NCBI RefSeq assembly: GCF_002688585.1
Contig: NZ_CP024034.1
Span: 1,045,501 to 1,109,500, forward strand
DNA: 64,000 nucleotides
Origin: Candidatus Fonsibacter ubiquis
GTDB lineage: Bacteria > Pseudomonadota > Alphaproteobacteria > Pelagibacterales > Pelagibacteraceae
Reading direction: 5' to 3'
Part shown: in pieces, positions 1 through 8,199 of the stretch
How positions within the stretch are numbered: position 1 is the stretch's first letter
Layout: every line of letters starts with the position of its first letter
Translations under genes and position numbers: made by a program
The notes under the pieces: generated by a model
What the model was told of the DNA's origin: nothing
What the model saw: the letters and a program-made list of their open reading frames with translations, nothing else
Databases searched by the model: none

Positions 1-416
1 ACTCCAAGTAAGCAACATAAAGTTCCAAATAATTGAAGTTTGGTAATTTTTTCGCGATAAAATATTACTGAAATTAGAATTATAAATATGGGTGATGCCG
101 AATAAATGATACCCATATTAATTACAGTTGTCGTAAGTCCACTTATATAAGGAAATGCACCGCAGAAAGTAAATCCTGTAAGACCTAGTATTAAAAGCTT
201 TGGCGCCTCAGATATTAAATCTTTAAAATTTTTTCTAATTGATGGAAAAACAAATGGAAGGAAAATTAAAAACGCAAGTAACCACCTCCAAAAAGCAAGG
301 GATACTGGAGGAATAAAACCTGATGCACCTCTTGCAATAGCTAAATTGCTAGTCATAAAAATTGGTTGAGCAAATAATAAAAAGAAAGCAAAAATCGAAA
401 CTTCTTTTTTTTTCAA
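1..416 (-). CDS. EamA/DMT-family permease, N-terminal part
   Basis: This is the N-terminal part of an inner-membrane drug/metabolite transporter; its C-terminus lies beyond the window edge. Translating the minus strand from a TTG at 416 gives about 138 residues with several hydrophobic helices. They include a typical EamA stretch reading NLAIARGASGFIPP, then AFWRWLLAFLIFLP, then GLTTTVINMGIIYSASPIF. An in-frame TAA lies two codons upstream of the TTG, so the gene cannot begin earlier without a rarer start; the next ATG would remove the first helix. It is last in the run dctP-dctQ-dctM-amidase-small membrane protein, 18 bp after the preceding gene. The family exports metabolites such as amino acids or nucleosides; the substrate cannot be told from sequence. 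Confidence 0.8.
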   Translation of the reverse strand, partial: MKKKEVSIFAFFLLFAQPIFMTSNLAIARGASGFIPPVSLAFWRWLLAFLIFLPFVFPSIRKNFKDLISEAPKLLILGLTGFTFCGAFPYISGLTTTVINMGIIYSASPIFIILISVIFYREKITKLQLFGTLCCLLG

Positions 417-434
417 AGATATTTAAAGAAAAAT

Positions 435-626
435 TTATTTTTTTATTTTTTTGATATGATCATAAGCATCATATAAAAAAAAACCTAAACTTAAAATTAG
501 AACTAACCAAACTGGAACTGATGCTGAAAAAGTAATAATGGGTGACTTAGTTATGCTCGTTGCTATTTGATAAAAAAACCAAGAAACAGAAACTATACCG
601 ATAATGATACTTAAAGTTCTAATCAT
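435..626 (-). CDS. small two-helix membrane protein, unknown
   Basis: A 63-residue protein with two hydrophobic segments (about residues 4-22 and 32-52) separated by a short polar loop. It ends in a lysine-rich tail (DAYDHIKKIKK), which suggests a small inner-membrane protein with a cytoplasmic C-terminus. Its ATG overlaps the amidase stop codon by 4 bp (ATGA), so it is probably translationally coupled to the amidase and belongs to the TRAP/amidase transcription unit. I do not recognise the family. The overlap and clean reading frame support a real gene, but no function can be given. Confidence 0.6.
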   Translation of the reverse strand: MIRTLSIIIGIVSVSWFFYQIATSITKSPIITFSASVPVWLVLILSLGFFLYDAYDHIKKIKK

Positions 627-1951
627 TTTTTTTTATTTTTTTTCAAAAGCCAATTAGCAGTTTGTAATAATCTAACATCATCTAGTTTCTCACCAACTAA
701 CTGAACTCCTAATGGTAATTTACCAGAACCCTCAATTAATGGCAATGTAATTGCTGGCATTCCTAAATAAGTCCATGTTGTGCAAAACTCTGGGCTACCG
801 GTATACGAAAGTCCCTTTGGTGCATAACCTGTGGTTGCGGGAGTAATGATCGCGTGATAGTGATGAAAGGCTTCTTTAAAAGTATCATAAATAATTGCTA
901 TTTGATCAACGGCCTCTGCATAATCCTTTGCTTTATAAGAAAGACCTCTTTCAATAGCTTCGATCATTTTTTTTCCTATTTTTTTTTTATGCTTTTCATA
1001 AGTAGATAAAAAATTATAAGCCATGTCTGTTTCATGAATTATTTTATGATAATCAAAAATCTTTTCAAAGTAACTAGGATTTGAATAAACTGTTACTTGT
1101 TTATCAATTTTTTTTAAAAACTTTTCGAAATCTTTTTTTGCATCTTCGTCTAAATTTTTCCATTTAGAAGTTGCAATAAAAATCAATTGTGGCTCAAAAA
1201 AAGGCTTTGCTTGAACTCGGTTTAAAAAATCTTCTGTTGGATAAGAGATGGTAGATTTATCCTGAAGGTCTTTTTTGATAATCACTGATGAACAAAGTGC
1301 AACATCCTCAACATTTCTTGCAATCACACCCACTTGATCTAGAAGAAAAGATTGTGCTAGGGCCCCATCTCTTGAAACTAAACCATAAGTCGGTTTATAA
1401 CCTACAACACCACAGTAAGAAGCAGGACGTATGGTTGAGCCGTTAGTTTGTGAGCCTATTGCAATTGGGGCCATAAAAGAGGCAACAGCTGCTGCTGAAC
1501 CACTAGAAGAACCCCCTGGAGTTCTTGAATAGTCATGAGGATTAGTAGTTTTTCCAGGATCAAAATATGCAAGTTCAGTGGTTACGGTTTTACCCATAAT
1601 AATTGCTCCCGCAGACCTTAAAATGCTTACAACTTTTGCATCATCCCTTGATTGATAATTTTCTCTAATAGGTGTGCCATACTGTGTTGGCATATCTTCG
1701 GTTTTAAAAATATCTTTTATAGCTACGGGAAGTCCATGCAGAGGTCCTAGGGGTTTTCCTGAAAGGCGCCATTCATCTTTTTCTTGAGCCTTTTCTAAAA
1801 AGAATTTTTTATCAAAGAAAGCCCAAGCTTTTATTTTGTTTTCAAATTTTTCAATTCTATCAATAAAACTTTTAGCAACTTCAACAGATGAAATTTCACC
1901 TTTTTTTGTTTTTTCAATTATTTCCAAAGCGGAAAGAAAACATAAATCCAT
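623..1951 (-). CDS. amidase-signature family hydrolase
   Basis: A 442-residue amidase-signature enzyme that hydrolyses amide bonds in a small substrate. The Ser-cisSer-Lys triad is readable: Lys79 in VAIKD, cis-Ser148 in GGSSSGS, and the nucleophile Ser172 in NGSTIRP. The glycine/serine-rich core spans about residues 146-190. Length matches standalone amidases; it could be mistaken for GatA, but no gatB or gatC is adjacent. It starts 16 bp after dctM on the same strand, so the likely role is hydrolysis of an amide brought in by the TRAP transporter (inference). The C-terminus is lysine-rich and overlaps the next small gene by 4 bp. Confidence 0.85.
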   Translation of the reverse strand: MDLCFLSALEIIEKTKKGEISSVEVAKSFIDRIEKFENKIKAWAFFDKKFFLEKAQEKDEWRLSGKPLGPLHGLPVAIKDIFKTEDMPTQYGTPIRENYQSRDDAKVVSILRSAGAIIMGKTVTTELAYFDPGKTTNPHDYSRTPGGSSSGSAAAVASFMAPIAIGSQTNGSTIRPASYCGVVGYKPTYGLVSRDGALAQSFLLDQVGVIARNVEDVALCSSVIIKKDLQDKSTISYPTEDFLNRVQAKPFFEPQLIFIATSKWKNLDEDAKKDFEKFLKKIDKQVTVYSNPSYFEKIFDYHKIIHETDMAYNFLSTYEKHKKKIGKKMIEAIERGLSYKAKDYAEAVDQIAIIYDTFKEAFHHYHAIITPATTGYAPKGLSYTGSPEFCTTWTYLGMPAITLPLIEGSGKLPLGVQLVGEKLDDVRLLQTANWLLKKNKKK

Positions 1952-1967
1952 AATTTAATTTGAAAGA

Positions 1968-3356
1968 TTATCTTTTGGTCTCAGCACCAAATAATACATC
2001 TGGAAGCCAAGTGGCAAGGCCCTCAAAATTATAAAGCAAAACCATCGACAACATGACAACAAAAAGAAACGGTATCATTCCAATAAATATTTCAGATAAT
2101 AAAACATTTTTAGATTGAACACCTTTTAAATAATAGGCGGACATGGCCATGGGTGGTGTTAAGAAAGACATTTGTAAATTTAATCCAACAAGAATTGCAA
2201 AGAAATAAGGATCAATCCCATATAATTTTAATAGAGGTAAAAATATTGGAACAAAGATAATTAATATCTCAGTCCATTCTAAAGGAAATCCAAGTAAAAA
2301 AATTATAATTTGAGTTAAAATTAAAAACTGCCATGGCTCTAAACCAAGACCTGCAAAAAACTCTTCAAAAACTTTGTGTCCCCCTAAATATGAAAACACT
2401 GAAGCAAAAGTCCAAGAACCAACAAATAACCACATAATCATCGCAGAAGAACGTGTTGTTAAATAAACTGACTCTTTAAGATTTTTCCAATTCATATTTT
2501 TATAATAGAATGCAAGTAGGATTGCCCCGATTGCTCCAGCAGCGGCAGCTTCTGCGGGCGTTGCAAGACCTAAAAGAATTACTCCAAGAACTAATAAAAT
2601 TAAAATAAGTAAAGGAATGAAATCTTTGATTAAATTTCTATAAATTACTAATTTTGGAGGAAGTTCTGAAAGTTTAGGTTTTGGAGCAAGATGCGGATAA
2701 AAAATTCCAACCCCGATACAATAAACACAATAAAGTCCTGCTAATATCATTCCTGGAATAAAAGCAGCTGCAAACAATCTAATTGGCGATAAAGAAGCCA
2801 TGGCCGCATAAACGATAAACATGATGCTTGGTGGAATCAAAATACCCAGAGTTCCTCCAGCACATATAACTCCTGATGCAAATTTTTTATTATAACCTGC
2901 GCGTATCATTGCGGGCCAAGCTAAAAGTCCCATCAAAGTTACGACTGCGCCAACGATTCCTGTCGCTGTAGAAAAAAGGGCACAAGTTATTAATGCTGCA
3001 ACAGCCATGGAGGCTGGAAGTTTTGCAGTTGCCATTCTAATGGACTCGAACAGTCTTGTAATAATTCCAGATCTTTCAACTACATATCCCATGAAAAGAA
3101 AAAGAGGTACTGCGATCAAAACGTGGTTTTCCATCACGGAGTGGGTATTTTTAACAACTAAGTCAAAAATTCTGTTTGCAAAAATTCCAGCCTCAGCAAC
3201 TTTTGAAGGATCAAGATAGGCATAATATCCAAAAAAAATTCCAAGTGCTAAAAGAGTAAATGCAATAGGAAATCCTAAAAGGACAATAAAAATAAAACTG
3301 AACATCATTACTAATGCAACTTGTGGATTAGTCAGTCCTAAAAGTGTCTGTTCCAT
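1968..3356 (-). CDS. dctM: TRAP transporter large permease subunit (DctM)
   Basis: The large membrane subunit of a tripartite ATP-independent periplasmic transporter, which moves the bound organic acid across the inner membrane with sodium. The 462-residue sequence is hydrophobic throughout, with about 12 helices. It has typical DctM blocks such as FTLLALGIFFG near the start, LFLFMGYVVERSG, CAGGTLGILIPPSI in the middle and FLTPPMAMSAYYLKG near the end. It lies 9 bp after dctQ on the same strand. Length and order (P-Q-M) are normal. The substrate is set by DctP and is not determined here. Confidence 0.93.
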   Translation of the reverse strand: MEQTLLGLTNPQVALVMMFSFIFIVLLGFPIAFTLLALGIFFGYYAYLDPSKVAEAGIFANRIFDLVVKNTHSVMENHVLIAVPLFLFMGYVVERSGIITRLFESIRMATAKLPASMAVAALITCALFSTATGIVGAVVTLMGLLAWPAMIRAGYNKKFASGVICAGGTLGILIPPSIMFIVYAAMASLSPIRLFAAAFIPGMILAGLYCVYCIGVGIFYPHLAPKPKLSELPPKLVIYRNLIKDFIPLLILILLVLGVILLGLATPAEAAAAGAIGAILLAFYYKNMNWKNLKESVYLTTRSSAMIMWLFVGSWTFASVFSYLGGHKVFEEFFAGLGLEPWQFLILTQIIIFLLGFPLEWTEILIIFVPIFLPLLKLYGIDPYFFAILVGLNLQMSFLTPPMAMSAYYLKGVQSKNVLLSEIFIGMIPFLFVVMLSMVLLYNFEGLATWLPDVLFGAETKR

Positions 3357-3365
3357 TTTATATTT

Positions 3366-3929
3366 CTATGCTTTTTTTTTCTTTATTAAAACTTTCTCTA
3401 ACTCTTCTTCTTCAACATTTCTAACCGGCCACTGACCTTCCTTTAGAGCTATAATGCATCTAAAAACCTCAGCCACACCCTGTAAAACTAAAAGTATTCC
3501 TGCTAGCGGTATTAAAGTTTTGAATGCATAAACTTGTATTTGCGCTGGACTATTCCAGCTAGTTTCTTTTAAAATCCATGCTTTGGCAGCATAATTATAA
3601 CCAGTATAAGTGAAGGCGATACAAGCTGGAAAAAAAAATAAAAAATATAATATTAAATCTGAACTCGCCTGAAATTTCACTGAAGTTTTTCTATATAACA
3701 TATCCGCTCTAACGTGTGATTGAACTGAAAGAGCATAAGCGCCTGCCATCATAAAAGCTGCACCATACATTTGGATTGAAAGATCAAAAGCCCATAAAGT
3801 CGGCATGTTAAAAAAATATCTTGCGAAAATCTCATAACCAACAGCGATAGTTAAAGCAAAAGTGCACCAGCCAAATGCCTTTCCAATCCAAGTGCTTAAT
3901 TCATCAACTGCTAAAATATAAGATCTCAA
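3366..3929 (-). CDS. dctQ: TRAP transporter small permease subunit (DctQ)
   Basis: The 187-residue small membrane subunit of the TRAP transporter; it pairs with DctM to form the membrane complex. Four hydrophobic segments are visible (about residues 15-35, 50-68, 90-112 and 135-155). The family feature near helix 1 (YEIFARYFFNMPTLWAFDL) matches the DctQ 'ARY' region. The C-terminus is charged and cytoplasmic. It follows dctP by a 73-bp spacer that contains a strong hairpin, so its expression is probably a read-through fraction of dctP. The gene directly precedes dctM. Confidence 0.9.
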   Translation of the reverse strand: MRSYILAVDELSTWIGKAFGWCTFALTIAVGYEIFARYFFNMPTLWAFDLSIQMYGAAFMMAGAYALSVQSHVRADMLYRKTSVKFQASSDLILYFLFFFPACIAFTYTGYNYAAKAWILKETSWNSPAQIQVYAFKTLIPLAGILLVLQGVAEVFRCIIALKEGQWPVRNVEEEELEKVLIKKKKA

Positions 3930-3954
3930 TTAATCCCCCTTAATTAGCTTAAAA

Positions 3955-3984
3955 CAAAAAGGGGTACTTTCATACCCCTTTTTG
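3955..3984 (-). terminator. strong hairpin between dctP and dctQ
   Basis: A perfect 12-bp stem (CAAAAAGGGGTA pairing with TACCCCTTTTTG) closes a 6-nt loop, 18 bp after the dctP stop codon. The A/T arm ends give a U-rich 3' side in the transcript. It is the strongest hairpin seen in the window. Because dctQ and dctM follow on the same strand, it most likely acts as a partial terminator or an mRNA-end stabiliser that keeps binding protein in excess of permease (inference; known for other binding-protein operons). Confidence 0.8.
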
Positions 3985-4002
3985 AATTCAATCTAATTTT
4001 TA

Positions 4003-5172
4003 TTAAACTACTACTTTAGATGGATCTCCAAAGTATTGTCTATAAGCAATTGTATAATCTGGTTGGTTCATGAATAAATATTTCATGACAGATTTTGCAT
4101 ATGCTTTTTGAGATTCAACGATTCTCTTAAATAAAGGATCTTTTGCTGAAAAGTCAGCAACTACTTTATCCCAAGACTTCATCTGTTCAGCCAAGATATC
4201 TTTTGGCGTTGGAAAAGGTTTAACGCCTGACTCTTTAACAAGTTTGTTAAGATCGTCAGAATATCTCTTAAGAGCGTACCAGTAGTTATCGCTATTCGCT
4301 GCTTCTGCTGCTATTCTTAAGATCGACTGATGTTGTTTAGATAAGCTATTAAATTTTTTAGTATTAAAAGTTATCTCAAACATTTCTTGTGATTGATGGA
4401 AACTTCCTAATGAGTAGAATTTAGAAACATCCTGCATTCCGAAGTTTTTATCAGATGAAGGGTTGTTAAATTCTGCTGCATCAATAAGACCTGTTTTCAT
4501 TGCAGGTTGAATTTCTCCACCTGGTAATTGAAGAACAGTCATTCCCATGCCTTGAAGAACGTTAGTCGCTAAACCAACAGTTCGGTATTTCATACCTTTA
4601 ACGTCGGCTACAGACTTAAGTTCTTTTTTAAACCAACCAAAAGGTTGAGCTGGCATCGGCATTGCAAAGAAACCTACGTAATCTAATTTCGTAGCTTTTA
4701 ATGTTTCTTCATACAAAGCTCTTCCTCCGCCGTACTCAATCCATCCCATTAATTCTTGGGATGAGAAACCATAAGAAGGTCCTGTTCCAAACAATGAAGA
4801 GGCAGGGTTTTTTCCATACCAATAAGCTGTAACAGTGTGACCAGCATCAACAACACCTGTGCTAACACCATCAGCTATCTCAGCAGTTTTTAATACAGCA
4901 TTGACTGGTAGAACTTCTACTTTCAATGATCCACCGGACATTGCTTCAACTTTTCTAGCATATTGCTTATTCATTTCAAAAAATGGATCTGCATCAGATG
5001 GTCCCCATGCAGATTGCATTTTTAAAGTCACTGCACTTTGCGCAACTGAAATATTTGGCATAGCAAGTGACGCAGCGGCAACAGCACCTGTGGCTGCAGC
5101 GGCTTTAAAAAACTTACGTCTTGAAGTTTTTTTAGACTCCAATGACGTAACTTTGTCTTTTAGTTTTGTCAT
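4003..5172 (-). CDS. dctP: TRAP substrate-binding protein, TakP-like (DctP)
   Basis: A 389-residue periplasmic binding protein that captures an organic acid for the DctQM permease. A twin-arginine-type leader (SRRKFFKAA, Arg18-Arg19) is followed by an alanine-rich segment and a likely cleavage near residue 46 (VAQSA). The body has the DctP/TakP core: KYRTVGLA, then LPGGEIQPAMKTGLIDAAEF around residues 190-230. The 2-oxoacid-binding TakP family is the closest I recognise, so pyruvate-like or other 2-oxo/2-hydroxy acids are plausible ligands (inference). Upstream are an AAGGGA-type ribosome site and a 14-bp palindrome. It is first of the operon and is followed by a strong hairpin. Confidence 0.9.
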   Translation of the reverse strand: MTKLKDKVTSLESKKTSRRKFFKAAAATGAVAAASLAMPNISVAQSAVTLKMQSAWGPSDADPFFEMNKQYARKVEAMSGGSLKVEVLPVNAVLKTAEIADGVSTGVVDAGHTVTAYWYGKNPASSLFGTGPSYGFSSQELMGWIEYGGGRALYEETLKATKLDYVGFFAMPMPAQPFGWFKKELKSVADVKGMKYRTVGLATNVLQGMGMTVLQLPGGEIQPAMKTGLIDAAEFNNPSSDKNFGMQDVSKFYSLGSFHQSQEMFEITFNTKKFNSLSKQHQSILRIAAEAANSDNYWYALKRYSDDLNKLVKESGVKPFPTPKDILAEQMKSWDKVVADFSAKDPLFKRIVESQKAYAKSVMKYLFMNQPDYTIAYRQYFGDPSKVVV

Positions 5173-5187
5173 TTATTTTCCCTTATT

Positions 5188-5201
5188 TAGTTAATTAACT
5201 A
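5188..5201. promoter_or_regulatory. 14-bp palindrome upstream of dctP
   Basis: TAGTTAATTAACTA is a perfect palindrome 15 bp upstream of the dctP ATG, just before its ribosome site. The position suits an operator or a 5' leader element of the TRAP operon. In such AT-rich DNA a palindrome like this can arise by chance, so support is weak. The core GTTAATTAAC resembles the GTTAATATTAAC element before the sodium:solute symporter at 31,516. Confidence 0.3.
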
Positions 5202-5347
5202 GAGCAGATATAATCAAAAAAATTAAAAAGAGTCTCTTATTAAAATACCTAAATATACGCTTAAATTAATCAGTAAATCAACTTTAGATTGTATTAATTT
5301 TTATCTGTCTTTAAATAAATTTAATAACTATTAAACCCTTAATTTTC

Positions 5348-5941
5348 ATGAATAACGAACTTATCATTTTAGTTAAGATAATTTTAATCGACCTTGTTCT
5401 TTCTGCTGACAACGCAATTATTATTGGAATGGCAGCTTCTCAATTTGATAATCAAATCAGAAAAAAGGTTTTAATTTACGGCACAATTGCTGCGGTTGTT
5501 TTTAGAATTATATTTGCTGGACTAACGGCCTTTTTATTAAAATTTCACGGTATCAAAACTGCAGGAGCACTCATGCTATTTTGGGTAGTTTACAAATTGT
5601 ATGTCGATATTCTTCAAGAAAAAAAAAATAATGAAAATGTACATAAATTTAATATTCAAGAAAGTGAAAAGAGTAAATTAGGAAAAGCGATTTTTACAAT
5701 TCTACTTGCAGATTTTTCATTAAGTTTGGACAACGTCATAGCTGTAGCAGGAGCTGCTGGGGATCATTATACATTATTAGTATTTGGTTTAATATTATCG
5801 ATTGTATTAATGATAACATTAGCAAATTTTATTTCACTTTATATTAAAAAATATAAGTGGATTGGTTGGCTTGGTTTGTTATCTATTCTATGGGTTGCTT
5901 TTGACTTGCTCTATCAAGATTATAAATATTTCTTTTTATAA
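5348..5941 (+). CDS. TerC-family integral membrane protein
   Basis: A 197-residue TerC-family membrane protein of the YjbE/YkoY size class, a group linked to export of metal ions such as manganese. The paired acidic motifs are present: DLVLSADNA (residues 15-23) and DFSLSLDN (residues 122-129), each in a hydrophobic helix. About seven helices can be drawn, with a charged loop around residues 90-112. It is transcribed divergently from dctP across a 175-bp spacer and ends 6 bp from the convergent dehydrogenase gene. The substrate is inferred from the family only. Confidence 0.85.
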   Translation: MNNELIILVKIILIDLVLSADNAIIIGMAASQFDNQIRKKVLIYGTIAAVVFRIIFAGLTAFLLKFHGIKTAGALMLFWVVYKLYVDILQEKKNNENVHKFNIQESEKSKLGKAIFTILLADFSLSLDNVIAVAGAAGDHYTLLVFGLILSIVLMITLANFISLYIKKYKWIGWLGLLSILWVAFDLLYQDYKYFFL

Positions 5942-5947
5942 AAAATC

Positions 5948-6904
5948 TTAATTCACTTGATCTTTTGGTTTTTTCCCTTGAAAAAAATTCTCTAAATTAT
6001 CAATGGCTCTATTACCCATATCAATTCTAGTTCTAATAGTCGCACTTCCTAAATGAGGAAGTAAAAAAAGATTATTTAATTTTAAATATTCAGGATTAAT
6101 TTTAGGTTCACCATTATAAACATCGAGACCTAAGGCAAAAACTTTTCCACTCTTCATTGCCTTAATCATTGCAGTATCATCAATGATATCTCCTCTCGCT
6201 GCATTTGTAACCACAGCTCCGTCAGGCAAATAATTAATTGATTGTTCATTAACTAAATTTGTCGTTTCTTTAGTTGCTGGACAATTAATTGATAAAAATT
6301 CACTGTTATTAAATAATGACTTAATATTATCATGATAAATTGCTCCCTCTTCTAAGTGAGCGGCTAATTTTGTTCTGTTATGATAATGAATTTCCATGCC
6401 AAAACCTCGTGCACGTTTTGCAACTGCTCTACCAATTCTTCCCATACCAAGAATCCCTAATTTTCTATTAGACATTTGTTTTCCAAGTAAAAAATCTGTT
6501 TTCCATGACCAACTTTGTTCTTCAGCAAATTTTCTTCCCTCATAAGCTCTTCTTGATGCTCCTAATAAAAGTAAAATCGAAATATCAGCTGTTGCCTCTG
6601 TTAAAACTTCTGGAGTGTTCGTTACAACTATTCCTTTTTTTGCTGCAGCATCAATATCAATATTTCCAAAACCAACGGCATAGTTTGCGATAATTTTTAC
6701 TTTATTTGAAAGTTTATCAATTGCAGATGCATCTATTTTATTTGTCCCAAAACATAAAATACCATCACAGTCTTTTGATAACTCAACAATATCTTCAGTC
6801 GTGTAAGGTTTTTCTTCTTTATTCAACTTCACATCAAATAATTTTTTAACACGCTCTTCGGTTTCTTTTAATAAATTTTTTGTAACTAAAACTTTTTTTT
6901 TCAT
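5948..6904 (-). CDS. NAD(P)-dependent 2-hydroxyacid dehydrogenase (glyoxylate/hydroxypyruvate reductase type)
   Basis: A 318-residue D-2-hydroxyacid dehydrogenase, most like glyoxylate/hydroxypyruvate reductases, interconverting a 2-oxoacid and a D-2-hydroxyacid. The Rossmann motif GILGMGRIGRAVAKRA is central. Catalytic positions are visible as Arg in NAARGD, a downstream Glu in YNGEP and His in LPHLGSA. I chose the ATG at 6904, which overlaps the glcF stop (ATGA). An in-frame extension to 7009 would add 35 residues with no family likeness inside glcF. Being last in the glcDEF run suggests that it recycles glyoxylate made by glycolate oxidase (inference). Confidence 0.88.
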   Translation of the reverse strand: MKKKVLVTKNLLKETEERVKKLFDVKLNKEEKPYTTEDIVELSKDCDGILCFGTNKIDASAIDKLSNKVKIIANYAVGFGNIDIDAAAKKGIVVTNTPEVLTEATADISILLLLGASRRAYEGRKFAEEQSWSWKTDFLLGKQMSNRKLGILGMGRIGRAVAKRARGFGMEIHYHNRTKLAAHLEEGAIYHDNIKSLFNNSEFLSINCPATKETTNLVNEQSINYLPDGAVVTNAARGDIIDDTAMIKAMKSGKVFALGLDVYNGEPKINPEYLKLNNLFLLPHLGSATIRTRIDMGNRAIDNLENFFQGKKPKDQVN

Positions 6905-8199
6905 AATAAATTTATTGCCACAGGTTTGCTTCCTCCTGTGTACCAATTTAAAATTTCTATAGTATGTACAATGGGTATTTTTGTTCCTGATGAAATTTGA
7001 GTCATACATCCAATATTTCCAGTTGAAATAAAGTCAGGTTTTACTTTATCAATATTTGAAACTTTTCTTTTTAATAGCTCTGAGGCCATTTCATCTTGTA
7101 GCAAATTATAGGTCCCAGCTGAACCACAACATAAATGACCATCGGGTATCTCAACTATTTCATTACCAGTTTTTTTTAATAAATCCATTGGCTGTTTATG
7201 AATTCTTTGTCCATGCTGCATCGAACAGGCTGAATGGTAAGCAATTTTAAATTTTTTTTCCTGATTAATATAATTCAATTTAATATTTTTTCCTAAATAT
7301 TCGGTCACATCCTTTGCAAGCGATGAAACTATTTTTGCTTTTTTTCTAAGTTCTTTATCTGGGTGATCTCTAAAAATATAACCGTAATCTTTTAATGTAG
7401 TTCCACAGCCTGAAGTGGTTACTAAAATTGCATCAAGACTCTTTTCTTCATACCATTTAAACCATGAATTAATATTATTTATAAAAGATTTATGAGCTAA
7501 ATTTTCTTTGCCTAAATGATGGTTTAGTGAGCCACAACAATCAACCTGTTTTGGCACAATCACCTCAACTCCATGCCTATTCAATATCTCAATTGTTGCA
7601 TCGTTAATTTGTGGAGAAATAACTCTTTGTACACAGCCTGTAAGCAGGGCAATTCTTGCGTAAGTTTTTCCAACTGGTGAGTATATTTCCTTATTTTCCT
7701 GTTTAGATTTTGGAAAAGAATTTGGCATATATTTCAACATATTTTTAATTTTTTTTGGGAATAAAAATCTAAAAGGATAAAATAATCTAGCCGAGTAACC
7801 AGCCATTCTAAATAAAGTTGGGCTTGGTAAAATTTTGGAAAGCAAACTTCTAATAAATCTATCGAAAAAAGGTCTAACAAAAGTTTTTTCTATATGATTT
7901 CGCGCATGATCTACGAGATGCATATAATTAACACCTGAAGGACAAGTGGTCATACAAGAGTAACATGATAAACATCGATCAATATGCTTTGCTATTTTTT
8001 CATTGGCTGGCTTATCATTCTCCAGCATATCTTTAATTAAGTAAATTCGGCCACGCGGACCATCAAGCTCATCTCCTACAATTTGATAGGTTGGACAAGT
8101 TGCATTACAAAATCCACAATGCACACATTTTCTTAAAATTCCATCTGCAGAGGTAATATTGCTATCTTGAAGTTGTTTTTTTGTAAAATTTGTTTGCAT
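6901..8199 (-). CDS. glcF: glycolate oxidase iron-sulfur subunit GlcF
   Basis: The 432-residue iron-sulfur subunit of membrane-linked glycolate oxidase (glycolate to glyoxylate), passing electrons from the GlcD/GlcE flavin toward quinone. Two 4Fe-4S motifs are complete: Cys25-28-31-35 (CVHCGFCNATCP) and Cys76-79-82-86 (CLSCYSCMTTCP). Two CCG-type cysteine-rich domains follow, containing VDCCGSLNHHLG and LCCGSAGTYN. The start overlaps the glcE stop by one base (TAATG), and the stop overlaps the next start, so translation is coupled. Length is normal for GlcF. Confidence 0.95.
   Translation of the reverse strand: MQTNFTKKQLQDSNITSADGILRKCVHCGFCNATCPTYQIVGDELDGPRGRIYLIKDMLENDKPANEKIAKHIDRCLSCYSCMTTCPSGVNYMHLVDHARNHIEKTFVRPFFDRFIRSLLSKILPSPTLFRMAGYSARLFYPFRFLFPKKIKNMLKYMPNSFPKSKQENKEIYSPVGKTYARIALLTGCVQRVISPQINDATIEILNRHGVEVIVPKQVDCCGSLNHHLGKENLAHKSFINNINSWFKWYEEKSLDAILVTTSGCGTTLKDYGYIFRDHPDKELRKKAKIVSSLAKDVTEYLGKNIKLNYINQEKKFKIAYHSACSMQHGQRIHKQPMDLLKKTGNEIVEIPDGHLCCGSAGTYNLLQDEMASELLKRKVSNIDKVKPDFISTGNIGCMTQISSGTKIPIVHTIEILNWYTGGSKPVAINLL

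Noticed and set aside
4859-5194. Plus-strand open frame of 111 codons opposite dctP
   Set aside because: Antisense to the DctP leader and N-domain, with no recognisable protein features.
6905-7009. 35-residue N-terminal extension of the 2-hydroxyacid dehydrogenase
   Set aside because: It lies within glcF in another frame and has no family likeness; the ATGA overlap start at 6904 is normal.
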